Of a stretch of 64,000 bases of DNA, positions 32,369 to 40,764 are shown one piece after another; position 1 is the first letter of the stretch; each line of letters starts with the position of its first letter. The translations under genes were made by a program, and so were the position numbers. The stretch lies in assembly GCA_031292355.1 (NCBI GenBank), contig JARLHI010000075.1:434001-498000 (forward strand), in the 5' to 3' direction. Below the pieces are notes generated by a model. The model saw only the letters and a list, made by a program, of their open reading frames with translations. It searched no databases and was not told the DNA's origin. Origin of the DNA: Candidatus Obscuribacterales bacterium (GTDB lineage: Bacteria > Cyanobacteriota > Vampirovibrionia > Obscuribacterales > Obscuribacteraceae).

Positions 32369-32617
32369 TTATTTGCCGTGGCTGTGTGATTTTTTGCCAT
32401 ATTCTGCGCTATAGCCTGTAAATGGCAAAAGCAGTAGGAGGCTCATTATGTCGCAATCATCACGATCCTCGTACAGACCATCCTGATAGTTTGTGATGAA
32501 TTTCTCCGCACCAATACCAAGGTTTTCCTGCACGTTCTTATCAAAAAGTTCGCGTGCCTGAGTGGCGGTCAAGACATTAACCTCATATTTTTCATTTTTC
32601 TTGGTTGCAGTCTTCAC
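32369..32617 (-). CDS. Small conserved protein, unknown (antitoxin-like context)
   Basis: The protein has 82 residues. The core LTATQARELFDKNVQENLGI then GAEKFITNYQDGLYED matches a family of small acidic proteins (lta.eAr.lfd...r..Lgi.g.eFl..w..G.y......dvm.l..LlPF) that I know only as uncharacterised. The end of the pattern is here (DIMSLLLLLPF), followed by a basic tail. It is the first gene of a two-gene set with 32078-32317 and is followed upstream by the mcrC 3' end. Confidence 0.5.
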   Translation of the reverse strand: MKTATKKNEKYEVNVLTATQARELFDKNVQENLGIGAEKFITNYQDGLYEDRDDCDIMSLLLLLPFTGYSAEYGKKSHSHGK

Positions 32618-32751
32618 GGCTGGCGCCTCATTGACAGTCTATTAAACAGGATATCTCGACAGGGCCGGAATTACCAGCCTTTTTTTCCAGTTATGATGTT
32701 TAAAAAGCTAAATAAGGCTCTTGAAAGATTTTCTGACGAATCTTCGTGATT

Positions 32752-34143
32752 TTAGAATCCCGGAAATTCATCCGATCGGAATGAAAGCGCTGCGGTGATT
32801 GCTTGTAGGAGCTCTGTCATGACAGCGGTCTGGCGTTGTTGCTTGAGTGCTGCAAGTGAGTTTTTGATGTTGATGGGCACCACAATTAATTCACCGCTTG
32901 CGGTGTCGTCGAGACGACGACGCACGTGGATGCGTTTGATGGTGGCGTCGGATGCTGTTGAGAGATATAAGATTATTGAAGTGGGAATGAGAGCGTGTTG
33001 ACCGTGACCGAAACCGTGGGCGTAGGCAAAAGTTTGATAAATGTCGGGTGTTGTGATTTTTTGCGAGAAGTCCTCAGATGGGCGCGCGTCATCGTCGTTA
33101 TCTATTTGCAGGTCGTAATTTTTGTATTTTGCGTCGACGGGGAGAAAGACGCCGGGGCGAGCTTTGTTTTCGATGAGAATGTCGGGTCGCAGGCTTGCGT
33201 GGGAGGTGTTTGTTTGAGCGTTCCAGATGATGTGAGAGTCTTCTTTTTGGAAGTGGACTTTGTAATTTATAGTGGCAAGCTCGAGGGTGAGCAATTTGGT
33301 GACGAACTTTTCAAAGACTTCGGACATTTTGAAGAGGAAAGAGAAAGATTGAGGAGCGCCAATGGCAAAAATGTCTTTGTGACTTAAGCCCGCCATGATT
33401 AAGGCGGCAAGGCTGTGGGCACGGCGATAATATGCGTTCAGTCGATTGTAGTTTTGACTCTGCGATGCGTACGCTTCGTCGAATTGAAAGTCATCGATAT
33501 TAGCCGCGTCTTCAAATATGGCAGCCAATCGACGGACTTGAGAGGCAAGTGTACGATTGCGAACTCTGAGCGCGCAGGTTGAAAGGGCGGCAAGCAATAA
33601 TTTGTTTTCGGGGATGTTTGTGCTTTGATCGTCGTACAGGCATTCAAGTTGATCGAAGCGAGCAGTTTTTAGTTGATTAAGCAGCATCAAGCGTCCGCGC
33701 AGAACGGGCAGTTTGTCTTGCGTTGAAACATAATCGGAGAGGATGCCTTTGAGAACGACCTCTTCGCAGGCGTCAACAAAGGATGCGATTGTGAGGTCGA
33801 AAAGGCTAAAGCCCTCGGCATCAAAATTGCGAGGGCGGTGTTGGAAGGTTTTTAAATCGTGCACATCGCTGATGAAATCCAGCATTTCGGCGAGTGTTGA
33901 ATTTTCGCTGCCAGCGTGAAGTTTGGGTTTGATTTGCAATTCGAAATTGCTGAAGGCGATGACACCGACCCAGGACCATTTGGCAGAAATGCGCAATCCT
34001 TGTTTTAGTTCGTCGACGGCGATGATTTCATGGCGGGTGAGGTGTTCGGCAAGGCGGAGGTCTTCGTCGGTTAAAACGAGGTCGCGATGAATGACAGAAT
34101 GTCCTTCGAAAATTATGCAGGAGGTGGCGACCTCAGGCGTCAT
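32752..34143 (-). CDS. mcrC: McrC-family restriction endonuclease subunit
   Basis: The protein has 463 residues. The N-terminal region has LRISAKWSWVGVIAFSNFEL followed by QIKPKL, the beta-rich McrB-contact domain that reads G.i....f.l.i.PKi. The family segment LPVLRGRLMLLNQLKT is at about 168-183. A PD-(D/E)xK nuclease lies at about 310-345, with Asp in LRPDILIE and D-x-K in FLPVDAKYKNYD. McrC is the cleavage subunit stimulated by the McrB ring to cut modified DNA. It overlaps the end of mcrB by 11 bases, the usual mcrB-mcrC order. Confidence 0.9.
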   Translation of the reverse strand: MTPEVATSCIIFEGHSVIHRDLVLTDEDLRLAEHLTRHEIIAVDELKQGLRISAKWSWVGVIAFSNFELQIKPKLHAGSENSTLAEMLDFISDVHDLKTFQHRPRNFDAEGFSLFDLTIASFVDACEEVVLKGILSDYVSTQDKLPVLRGRLMLLNQLKTARFDQLECLYDDQSTNIPENKLLLAALSTCALRVRNRTLASQVRRLAAIFEDAANIDDFQFDEAYASQSQNYNRLNAYYRRAHSLAALIMAGLSHKDIFAIGAPQSFSFLFKMSEVFEKFVTKLLTLELATINYKVHFQKEDSHIIWNAQTNTSHASLRPDILIENKARPGVFLPVDAKYKNYDLQIDNDDDARPSEDFSQKITTPDIYQTFAYAHGFGHGQHALIPTSIILYLSTASDATIKRIHVRRRLDDTASGELIVVPINIKNSLAALKQQRQTAVMTELLQAITAALSFRSDEFPGF

Positions 34144-36184
34144 GTTGGGTGCTCGTGGCTATGAGTTTGGCAAGTGACGATGCGAGTTTTGTGTCGTCTG
34201 CGATTTTGTCTTCGCGCAAGCAGTCGTTTTCTATATCGACCAGTTCGTGACCGACAAAATTTGCTAAGTCGCTGTTTCTGTCGTAACAGTATTCTTGCAA
34301 AAGCGGCAGCACGTCTTGTCTGAATTGACGAGCGAAACTTTGAATATCGTGAATTGGCTGACCGTCTTCCATGAAAAAGGAGTGACCGATTTGCTTGTCG
34401 CGATGACCGGATTTGATGAGCGATTTGTTTAAGTGGCGCAGCAGATTGGCGAGATCGATTTCTTTGAGTCGGGAGGTAGTTAGTAAATTTGGGTTGGGCT
34501 GCATTTCGATGAATGAGAAGCGGCGACGCAAGGCAATATCGAATAGTTTGATGGAGCGGTCGGAAGTGTTCATGGTGCCAATGACAAAGACATTTGGTGG
34601 CACGCGAAGTTCTGAATTGCTTTGAGGCAATTCGACGCTGACGCCTCTTTTATCTTTTTCGATGATTGTAATTACTTCGCCGAAGACTTTAGCGACGTTG
34701 GCGCGGTTGATTTCGTCGATGAGAATCAAATAGCGCTGATTGCGGTTGGCATCGGCTTCTTTACATATTCTTTTGAAAATTCCGTCTTTCAAGCGCAGGA
34801 CTAAATTGTTTGAAATGGTTGGATCGGGTCGAAAACCCTCGATGAAATCTTCGTAGCTGTATGAGGGATGGAAGGTCAGTCTGGTGATTTTGGAGCCAGG
34901 TTTTGCGGTCGCGCTGTTTTGTAGGACTTCGGAGAGTGCGGGTTCTTTTTTTAGTAAGAGAGTGCGCAGAGTGTCGGCTTCAGGCGTTGTGAGTTTGAAC
35001 ATGGTGCCGCGCATATTTGATTGCATCGATTCGGATTTTTTGAGGACTTTGTTTTTTTGAAAATCTTCAAAGGAAACGCCGGACTTTATGCGCATAACGG
35101 GCTCGAGTTCGATGCAATGAATGTTATTTTCGTCCATGAACATTGGCCGACTGATGCGGGCGATGGCTTCTATTTTGAGCTTTGGAGCGCTGGTGTAGCC
35201 AAAAACGAGATCGCCAGTTTGCGCAGCTTTAAAATTGGCTTTGAGTTTTCCGTCTCGAAAGACGACTTTGCCTTCACTGAACAAAGCATCCCAGGAGCGA
35301 TTTTGATAGTTGCTAACGACAAGCCAGCTTTGCGTCGTTGATTCAGAGGTGGGGCTGGCTTGCTGTTGGTCTTTGAGGAAGCGGCGTGCGAAATTTTCGG
35401 CGGTGAAAGTTTTGCCTGTGCCAGGAGGACCAAAGAGAATGACCTGACCTTTGTGTTCGAGGGCTTGAGCGATTTTTTGGTAGATTGCGTCGTCGATATC
35501 GGCTGATGTTTCTTCGATATCTTCTTCGTCTTGAACGTCTTTTGAGGGTGGTGACCAGGCATAGAGCAATCGTGCTAATTCGCCAGTGGTCCAATTTTCA
35601 AACACTGGATGTCGTTTTAATTTGAACAGCAACAGTTTGTTGATATTGACGATGTTTTGTGCCCTTCCGTCGAAATCTACGACGCCGAGTGAAATCAAAA
35701 AGTGTTTGATGTGGCTTGTTGAAGTAACGGGCAAGAACTCGTGTGGAAAATAACAAATTAAGGCTTTGAGAAGGGCGTTTGGACCATGGCGGCTTGTGTG
35801 CAATTTATCGATTTCATTCCAGCGCTGTAATTTTGCCAGAGCAAAGGCATCGAGATAAATCTGACGGATGGATTCCCAGGCTTTCTGCTCATTTTCAAAA
35901 TCGCCTTCGTACCACCAGCGGTTGTCTTTTTTTCTGAAATAAATTTTGAAAGCTTGCGAGCCATGATTGGCAAGTAATGCCAATTTTTTGGTGCCGTTTT
36001 CGAGCGCCCAACTGAATGAATTTTGAGAATCGTCGAGCCCATACGCATAGCGTTCGAGACTTAGTTGCGCGAAGTCCTTTAAGGGGAATTTCTTGACGAT
36101 CTCAAGGCGCTCTTCTTCTGCCTGTTTTAAGTCATCTTGAATGCTTTTGCGATCGAAAGAATTCTGAAAATCGTCAATTAGCAT
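34133..36184 (-). CDS. mcrB: McrB-type AAA+ GTPase with an EVE-like domain inside the AAA+ core
   Basis: The protein has 683 residues. An N-terminal region of about 215 residues contains LSLERYAYGLDDSQNSFSWA and a winged or DUF3578-like segment. Then come Walker A ILFGPPGTGKTFTAENFARR (259-278), Walker B YLILIDEINRANVAKVFGEV (about 500) and the McrB GTPase signature GTMNTSDRS (about 553). Between Walker A and the TFHPSYSYEDFIEGFRPD motif lies an EVE/PUA-like domain (about 287-420: SWLVVSNYQNRSWDALF, AAQTGDLVFGYTSAP, LKIEAIARI). EVE-family domains read modified bases, so target recognition may sit in this insert. It is co-transcribed with mcrC. The 5' end of this gene and its leader are duplicated at 40 kb. 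Confidence 0.88.
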   Translation of the reverse strand: MLIDDFQNSFDRKSIQDDLKQAEEERLEIVKKFPLKDFAQLSLERYAYGLDDSQNSFSWALENGTKKLALLANHGSQAFKIYFRKKDNRWWYEGDFENEQKAWESIRQIYLDAFALAKLQRWNEIDKLHTSRHGPNALLKALICYFPHEFLPVTSTSHIKHFLISLGVVDFDGRAQNIVNINKLLLFKLKRHPVFENWTTGELARLLYAWSPPSKDVQDEEDIEETSADIDDAIYQKIAQALEHKGQVILFGPPGTGKTFTAENFARRFLKDQQQASPTSESTTQSWLVVSNYQNRSWDALFSEGKVVFRDGKLKANFKAAQTGDLVFGYTSAPKLKIEAIARISRPMFMDENNIHCIELEPVMRIKSGVSFEDFQKNKVLKKSESMQSNMRGTMFKLTTPEADTLRTLLLKKEPALSEVLQNSATAKPGSKITRLTFHPSYSYEDFIEGFRPDPTISNNLVLRLKDGIFKRICKEADANRNQRYLILIDEINRANVAKVFGEVITIIEKDKRGVSVELPQSNSELRVPPNVFVIGTMNTSDRSIKLFDIALRRRFSFIEMQPNPNLLTTSRLKEIDLANLLRHLNKSLIKSGHRDKQIGHSFFMEDGQPIHDIQSFARQFRQDVLPLLQEYCYDRNSDLANFVGHELVDIENDCLREDKIADDTKLASSLAKLIATSTQHDA

Positions 36185-36230
36185 CTTCTTACCGTCCTCA
36201 AATTTTCACGTTGATTGTCGCATTTAAGGA
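36185..36230 (-). promoter_or_regulatory. mcrB leader with SD, duplicated upstream of the AcrVA2-like gene
   Basis: On the minus strand TGCGACAATCAACGTGAAAA is followed by TTTGAGGACGGTAAGAAG, and ATG of mcrB follows directly. GAGG is the SD. A near-identical leader (TGCGACAATCATCGTGAAAT then CTAAGGACGGTAATAAG) lies at 40849-40893 in front of another ORF. Confidence 0.6.
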
Positions 36231-36264
36231 GTTCAATTTTCAAAGGAGATTCAAAAGAAAATTC

Positions 36265-36331
36265 GAGTGCTTATTAAAGGAAGATGCGATATCCTTTAAT
36301 AAGCACTCCCGTTATTAAAGGAACCTTTAAT
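36265..36331 (+). promoter_or_regulatory. Long palindromic operators upstream of the fic gene
   Basis: GAGTGCTTATTAAAGGA (36265-36281) and TCCTTTAATAAGCACTC (36292-36308) are perfect 17-bp inverted arms with a 10-bp spacer. Eight bases further on, ATTAAAGG-AA-CCTTTAAT (36314-36331) repeats the core and ends four bases before the fic ATG. The core TTATTAAAGG thus occurs in four half-sites. The Fic protein carries a C-terminal winged helix, so autoregulation through these sites is likely. The proximal site also covers the SD region. Confidence 0.7.
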
Positions 36332-36335
36332 CAGC

Positions 36336-37436
36336 ATGGCATTGGTCCCCCGCCCTCTTCCGCCGCCAGGGTTGTGCATGGACGACCTACAAACTCTGGT
36401 GGAGAAGTCTAGCCAATTGCTAGGGCGCCTGGATGGACTGGCGGGCGCGCTGCCAGATACACAGCTTTTTCTTTATATGTACGTACGCAAGGAAGCAGTG
36501 CTATCGTCGCAAATTGAAGGAACACAGTCTTCGTTGTCTGACTTACTTCTGTACGAAAGCAAAGAGGCACCAGGTGTACCGTTGGACGACGTCCAGGAAG
36601 TCTCGAATTATGTCGCTGCCATGAATTTTGGTCTTAAGCGGCTCAGAGACGGTTTTCCAATGTCCACAAGACTGATCAGAGAAATTCACGAGGTTCTCAT
36701 GACCGGGGCGCGTGGTGGTACCAAGGCTCCTGGTGAGTTCAGGCGCACTCAAAATTGGATAGGTAGAACGACACCAGGCAATGCAACATACGTGCCACCA
36801 CCGCCCGATCGAGTTGGTGACTGCATGAGTGATCTGGAAAAGTATCTGCACGACAAAGATAGCAAATTGCCGGTGTTGATTAAAGCAGGGCTCGTTCATC
36901 ATCAGTTCGAGACCGTGCACCCTTTTCTCGACGGAAACGGAAGAATGGGCAGATTGTTGACCACACTTTTATTGTGTACAGAAGGTGTCTTATCTGAACC
37001 TATTCTCTATCTCAGTTTGTATTTCAAAACGCATCGCAATGAGTATTACGCACAACTTCAGCAAGTAAGGGAAACAGGCGACTGGGAAAGTTGGCTGCAG
37101 TTTTTTCTTGTGGGTGTCCAAGACGTTGCACTGCAAGCTACGGTTGCGGCACGAGAAATTCTAGGACTGATGCAAACAGATCGAGCCAAGATTGCAGACA
37201 TCGGGCGGGCAGCTGGATCGGCATTGCAGGTACATCAATATCTTGAGAAGAAGCCACTAGCAGTAATACCAGAGATGGTTCGTGAATTAGGTCTCACTAC
37301 GCCTACTGTGACTGGAGCGCTACAAAACCTTGAACGCATCGGGATAGTTCGAGAGATTACAGGCAAACAAAGAGGTCGAGTTTTTGTATACGACGGTTAC
37401 CTCAAGATTCTAGAACGGGGAACCAAGCCACTTTAG
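36336..37436 (+). CDS. fic: Fic-family protein adenylyltransferase with C-terminal winged helix
   Basis: The protein has 366 residues. It has an N-terminal Fic_N helical domain with the inhibitory helix motif SSQIEGTQ (about 57-64, S...EG, which obstructs the ATP gamma-phosphate). The Fic core has the canonical loop HPFLDGNGRMGRLL (about 194-207). A C-terminal winged HTH follows (about 300-345, LGLTTPTVTGALQNLERIGI). The catalytic His, the acid and both Arg are present. Such class II Fic proteins AMPylate targets such as gyrase or topoisomerase IV subunits, or themselves. The ATG is set by the operator layout; the SD is part of AAAGGAAC. Confidence 0.9.
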   Translation: MALVPRPLPPPGLCMDDLQTLVEKSSQLLGRLDGLAGALPDTQLFLYMYVRKEAVLSSQIEGTQSSLSDLLLYESKEAPGVPLDDVQEVSNYVAAMNFGLKRLRDGFPMSTRLIREIHEVLMTGARGGTKAPGEFRRTQNWIGRTTPGNATYVPPPPDRVGDCMSDLEKYLHDKDSKLPVLIKAGLVHHQFETVHPFLDGNGRMGRLLTTLLLCTEGVLSEPILYLSLYFKTHRNEYYAQLQQVRETGDWESWLQFFLVGVQDVALQATVAAREILGLMQTDRAKIADIGRAAGSALQVHQYLEKKPLAVIPEMVRELGLTTPTVTGALQNLERIGIVREITGKQRGRVFVYDGYLKILERGTKPL

Positions 37437-37440
37437 AAAC

Positions 37441-37540
37441 AATTTCGAAACTCAAACAGCCCATACGCATAACGCTCAAGATATGCGGCATCGTCGCACT
37501 TCAGGATGTATGTGGCCAATTGTCTGAGCCCAATCGCTGA
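37441..37540 (-). pseudogene. Relic resembling an internal mcrB 5' segment
   Basis: The minus-strand frame IGLRQLATYILKCDDAAYLE then RYAYGLFEFRN shares LERYAYGL, and the DNA CAGCCCATACGCATA with the codon-45-55 region of mcrB (36037-36060). Outside about 25 bp the similarity fades. It is collinear with the better relic at 40082-40150. It may be part of a decayed second mcrB-like N terminus. Confidence 0.35.
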
Positions 37541-37578
37541 GGGGAATAATATCGAGGCATGTTAAGCGTGGTCAAGCT

Positions 37579-39504
37579 ATGTCAGAGACAAGCGACAAAG
37601 GCGATAAAGCGATAAAACCGGCAGAAGGCGCGGCTTTACAGACGAAAGATGCCGCTCATGCCAGAAATGCGGATGCAGCAACCATAGCGCATGCAGAAAA
37701 TCTCAGGACGAACAAAAGTAATGGTTCTTTAGAGCCTGGCCGGGCTGCTGAGCATAGTTTTAATATTAGCCTTGCCGATGGCAACGGTGGCTACACGGCG
37801 CTTGTAAATCGAGATACGAAACTCACGGAAAAAGACCTTGCTTCTTTGCAAAAGAAGAGCATTGGACTTTTGGAACTGGTGGCGCTGCAAGAATCAGGCG
37901 ATAAACAAGCCAAACCTCTGGTCGATCAGTATGAAGCGGCGATGAAACTTAGATGTGCAGACAAAGTGGCCGAAATGGCTCGGTTGCAATTGTTGGCTGA
38001 CCAGACTTATGGCCGTGGAGATTTCGCGCCCAAAGAGCGACCTATTTTGACGCTAGAGGGACACGTTGAGACCGATGAAACAGCTCTTACGCTGAGACAT
38101 TTAGCTCAGAGCTATATGCAGGCAGATGCTGCGGAAAAGAAGCTTATATTAGACACGGCCGCAGACGCTTTCAGCAAAGAACTGTCGAAACAATGCAAGG
38201 GAATCGCCGAAGGTGTAGTCGCTGGCAACCATGATGCTGTTATGGGTTTCGTACATGCGGGGCTTTCAGGTGTGCAGTTGGTAGACGATTTGAACGTTCC
38301 AAAGCATGCAGCAAATTTTGTGTTTGATTGCATGTTTGATAAAGAGGCAGCCGTAAAATCGGGCGCAGATACTGGAACAGCTATAGGCAAAGGGTTAGCC
38401 GCTGGATTTGTTGCGTATCAAAATGCTGCGAATTACGCAAACGACTGGCGGGTTTCCGAAGACCCGATAAAGCTAATTAGAGATGTTCTTGGGACACTAC
38501 AGCGCCTCGACAATGCCTGGGACGATTTGCCGACGGGCGAGAAGGCAAAAAGAGGCACAGAGTTTGTAGTTTCCTGGGAATTGCCGGGAAGTGTAGCGAA
38601 AGTGGCAGAGGTAGCTAAAGAAGTTAAATGGGCGGAAATAATTGAACCCTTACGTCAACCTTTACAGGAGACGCCAGCATTTGCTGGTGTCGGCGCAGAG
38701 GGCGCGCAATGGACGTTGAAGATTCCAAATGGTGCAGAAGGTAGCCGCGCTTCAGAATATTTGTTACAGCAAAGTCGCTTTGAATCGCCTCTGACTGGCA
38801 AGGGGCTAGATCCGGCATTGGCGGCAAAGGAAGCCGGAATTAAGGACGCAGGCTGGAATTTAAAGAAAGCTGAGGAGAAAAAGGAACTGCTTGAGCCTCT
38901 CGGTTATAAACACTTTCACCCGCGCTGCTATCATATTGGCGAAGGAGAAGCGAGTGAGGTTATTGATGAAGCAAAAATGGCAAAACAGCTCAATGTGTCC
39001 GAAAGTCGATTGCGCAGTCTATCGAGAGCAGAATTAGAAAGTCTTGGCATAACACCAATTGAACCCGTTAACGGTCACATGCCGAAAAATTTCGAGTATG
39101 CAGGCAGAATATATTCAATAGAGAAAGAGAATCCGGAAGTGTTTAAAGATCTTTGCGAGAAATTTCCAGATTTGGTTGAGCAGTTTAGGAAAGGAATTCA
39201 ATTTTCAAAGGATGGTTATCCTGACTTTAAGCCATTCAGACAAGCTAAGTTAGCAGTTTTCGAACATCCATTCACCACCCGCTTGCAGGACAATTTGGAA
39301 GCAGACCGATATTTGTGGCCGGGCTGTAGTAAAAGTTTTGGCAAGAAAATGCGAGATGAATACAGTTTAGTTTGGCATCACCTAGAAGCACGTCCAGGGC
39401 AACCACCAAGATTAGAACTGCTACCATCTGAATTACATAAGGCTTTGCAGCATACCGGCGGCTACGCAGTAAAGAAGACAGTAAGGAAACAACTCAATGA
39501 TTGA
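37579..39504 (+). CDS. Polymorphic-toxin-like protein with C-terminal HNH (WHH-type) nuclease
   Basis: The protein has 641 residues. The N-terminal 450 residues are Ala/Lys-rich helical with no signal peptide or TM segment and no recognised delivery domain. The C-terminal about 150 residues form a toxin domain: VNGHMPKNFEYAGRIYSIEK, YPDFKPFRQAKL then EYSLVWHHLEARPG (W599, H600, H601) and LLPSELHKALQHTGGY (H620, H625). This is the treble-clef HNH pattern of the WHH/LHH toxin nucleases. Its stop overlaps the start of the SUKH-type immunity gene, the standard toxin-immunity arrangement. It may be released by lysis, exported by an unseen system, or act internally. Confidence 0.75.
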   Translation: MSETSDKGDKAIKPAEGAALQTKDAAHARNADAATIAHAENLRTNKSNGSLEPGRAAEHSFNISLADGNGGYTALVNRDTKLTEKDLASLQKKSIGLLELVALQESGDKQAKPLVDQYEAAMKLRCADKVAEMARLQLLADQTYGRGDFAPKERPILTLEGHVETDETALTLRHLAQSYMQADAAEKKLILDTAADAFSKELSKQCKGIAEGVVAGNHDAVMGFVHAGLSGVQLVDDLNVPKHAANFVFDCMFDKEAAVKSGADTGTAIGKGLAAGFVAYQNAANYANDWRVSEDPIKLIRDVLGTLQRLDNAWDDLPTGEKAKRGTEFVVSWELPGSVAKVAEVAKEVKWAEIIEPLRQPLQETPAFAGVGAEGAQWTLKIPNGAEGSRASEYLLQQSRFESPLTGKGLDPALAAKEAGIKDAGWNLKKAEEKKELLEPLGYKHFHPRCYHIGEGEASEVIDEAKMAKQLNVSESRLRSLSRAELESLGITPIEPVNGHMPKNFEYAGRIYSIEKENPEVFKDLCEKFPDLVEQFRKGIQFSKDGYPDFKPFRQAKLAVFEHPFTTRLQDNLEADRYLWPGCSKSFGKKMRDEYSLVWHHLEARPGQPPRLELLPSELHKALQHTGGYAVKKTVRKQLND

Positions 39505-40057
39505 AATGTACACCACCGGGGAAACCACAATCACTGAAAGTCAATTGAACGACTTAGAGAAATATTTTGGTGTCAAATTCCCTCAAGCCTATCGTGATTT
39601 CATGCTGATAGCAAATGGTGGCATTCCTCTGCACTGTTGCTTTAACTTCAAAGATGGCACGGATGGTTCAACCGTAAGTTTCTACACGGTTTCACCAGGT
39701 AATCGCCGCGATATAGTCGGAAGCAACAAAGCGAGGGAGCAAAGACTTCCTCGCGGTTTTGTGTCAATTGGGGATGACGACAATGGCAATGAAATTTGTA
39801 TAGATTGCAATGAAGGGCAAGGATACGGAAAAATCCATTTCTGGGATCATGAAAACGAAGCCGATGCAGCCCAAGGAGAGACGCCGGAAACTGTTGGAAA
39901 CACCTTGCTGATAGACGACACATTTGCAGAGTTTCTAGAAGGACTGCATGATGTTGAATTGCTTGATTTACCGAAGGGCTACCTTGAAGATGATCCAATT
40001 GCAGGAGCAAGGTTCAAAGCTCTAATGAAGCCGGAACATTATTGGCTGGATGATTAA
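39497..40057 (+). CDS. SUKH (SMI1/KNR4)-family immunity protein
   Basis: The protein has 186 residues; the alternative ATG at 39506 would give the start MYTTGETT. The SUKH signature is clear: ITESQLNDLEKYFGVKFPQA then YRDFMLIANGGIP (about 13-45). FVSIGDDDNGNEICIDC (about 93-109) matches the middle strand motif i...g.gn.i.id. DTFAEFLEGL lies near the end. SUKH proteins bind and neutralise nuclease toxins of the preceding gene. It overlaps the toxin gene by 8 bases. Confidence 0.88.
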   Translation: MIEMYTTGETTITESQLNDLEKYFGVKFPQAYRDFMLIANGGIPLHCCFNFKDGTDGSTVSFYTVSPGNRRDIVGSNKAREQRLPRGFVSIGDDDNGNEICIDCNEGQGYGKIHFWDHENEADAAQGETPETVGNTLLIDDTFAEFLEGLHDVELLDLPKGYLEDDPIAGARFKALMKPEHYWLDD

Positions 40058-40081
40058 GATGCGCGGCTAAATCGAGATGTC

Positions 40082-40150
40082 TTATGCCTGTTTTAAATCA
40101 TCTTGAATGCTTTTGCGGTCGAAAGATTTTTGAAAATCATCGATTAGCAT
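40082..40150 (-). pseudogene. Duplicated first 22 codons of mcrB
   Basis: MLIDDFQKSFDRKSIQDDLK then QA and TAA. It equals McrB residues 1-22 except Asn8 to Lys, and the DNA is nearly identical. The remainder of mcrB is absent. Its ATG overlaps the stop of the AcrVA2-like gene (GCATGCTAA). That order (AcrVA2-like gene, then mcrB start) could be ancestral to this copy. Confidence 0.7.
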
Positions 40151-40764
40151 GCAATGGCACCATCTCTGGTGACGAGATAACTTTTGGGAGTTTCTTGTTT
40201 TACTGAGTGGTCAAGTTTAAGGCTACATAGATGCAAAATATGCGGCATTAATGGCTCGAAGACTTTTAGTGGAACGTTGGTGGCTTGAGCCTGAGAGAGC
40301 GTATCTTCAATGGTGGTGCCGACTATGGGCAGGGCGAAGGCACGGGTGCCACCACGCGACAGAAGCATGAAGCACAACTTTGGTTGGCGAGTTTCGATAT
40401 CGTAGTCAAAATAAACGAGGGTCGGCAATATGCCATTGACAGAAATTGCCACGCATCTGGCAGGAAGTTGATAAAGCAGGCTGTTGCTGACCGAAAAGTC
40501 TCTGCGAGCTTCCATGAATAGCTCATGTTCGAGTTCTGGATCGAATCGGTAACGCCCCTGGGTGAGCTTCCAGGCAATGGTGCCAGCGTACATGAGAGGC
40601 TGTGATGTTTCATCTGGTGCAATGGGGCGTTTTTTGAAATCTTCTATGACAGACTGGACGATGCTAGATGGAATGGCCACGTAATCGGGCCAGAGCTTTT
40701 CGCCTCTTTTGAGGGCGATTTTTTTGTATGCGGGTTGCTTGCGGAGTTTCGCGCGGTCTGACAT
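40144..40764 (-). CDS. AcrVA2-family (anti-CRISPR-like) protein, possibly N-terminally truncated by TGA
   Basis: The frame has 206 residues from ATG 40764. AWKLTQGRYRFDPELEHELF, then SNSLLYQLPARCVAISVNGI, VYFDYDIETRQPKLCFMLLS and VFEPLMPHILHLCSLKLD follow the order of AcrVA2 and its bacterial homologues (w..t.GiYrfD..l......, llrLPeWCvYie, f.....r.eL.lll, plv..llyLCs). The Trp of LPxWC is Arg here. AcrVA2 blocks Cas12a by acting on its mRNA; chromosomal homologues are widespread and mostly untested. The same frame continues upstream through a TGA (40780-40782) to ATG 40848. That ATG carries the duplicated mcrB leader and SD. The native protein may therefore be 28 codons longer and broken. Confidence 0.65.
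   Translation of the reverse strand: MSDRAKLRKQPAYKKIALKRGEKLWPDYVAIPSSIVQSVIEDFKKRPIAPDETSQPLMYAGTIAWKLTQGRYRFDPELEHELFMEARRDFSVSNSLLYQLPARCVAISVNGILPTLVYFDYDIETRQPKLCFMLLSRGGTRAFALPIVGTTIEDTLSQAQATNVPLKVFEPLMPHILHLCSLKLDHSVKQETPKSYLVTRDGAIAC

Noticed and set aside
32995..33387. 130-codon plus-strand ORF inside mcrC
   Set aside because: Antisense shadow of a conserved McrC nuclease domain; Val/Phe-rich from reversed codons.
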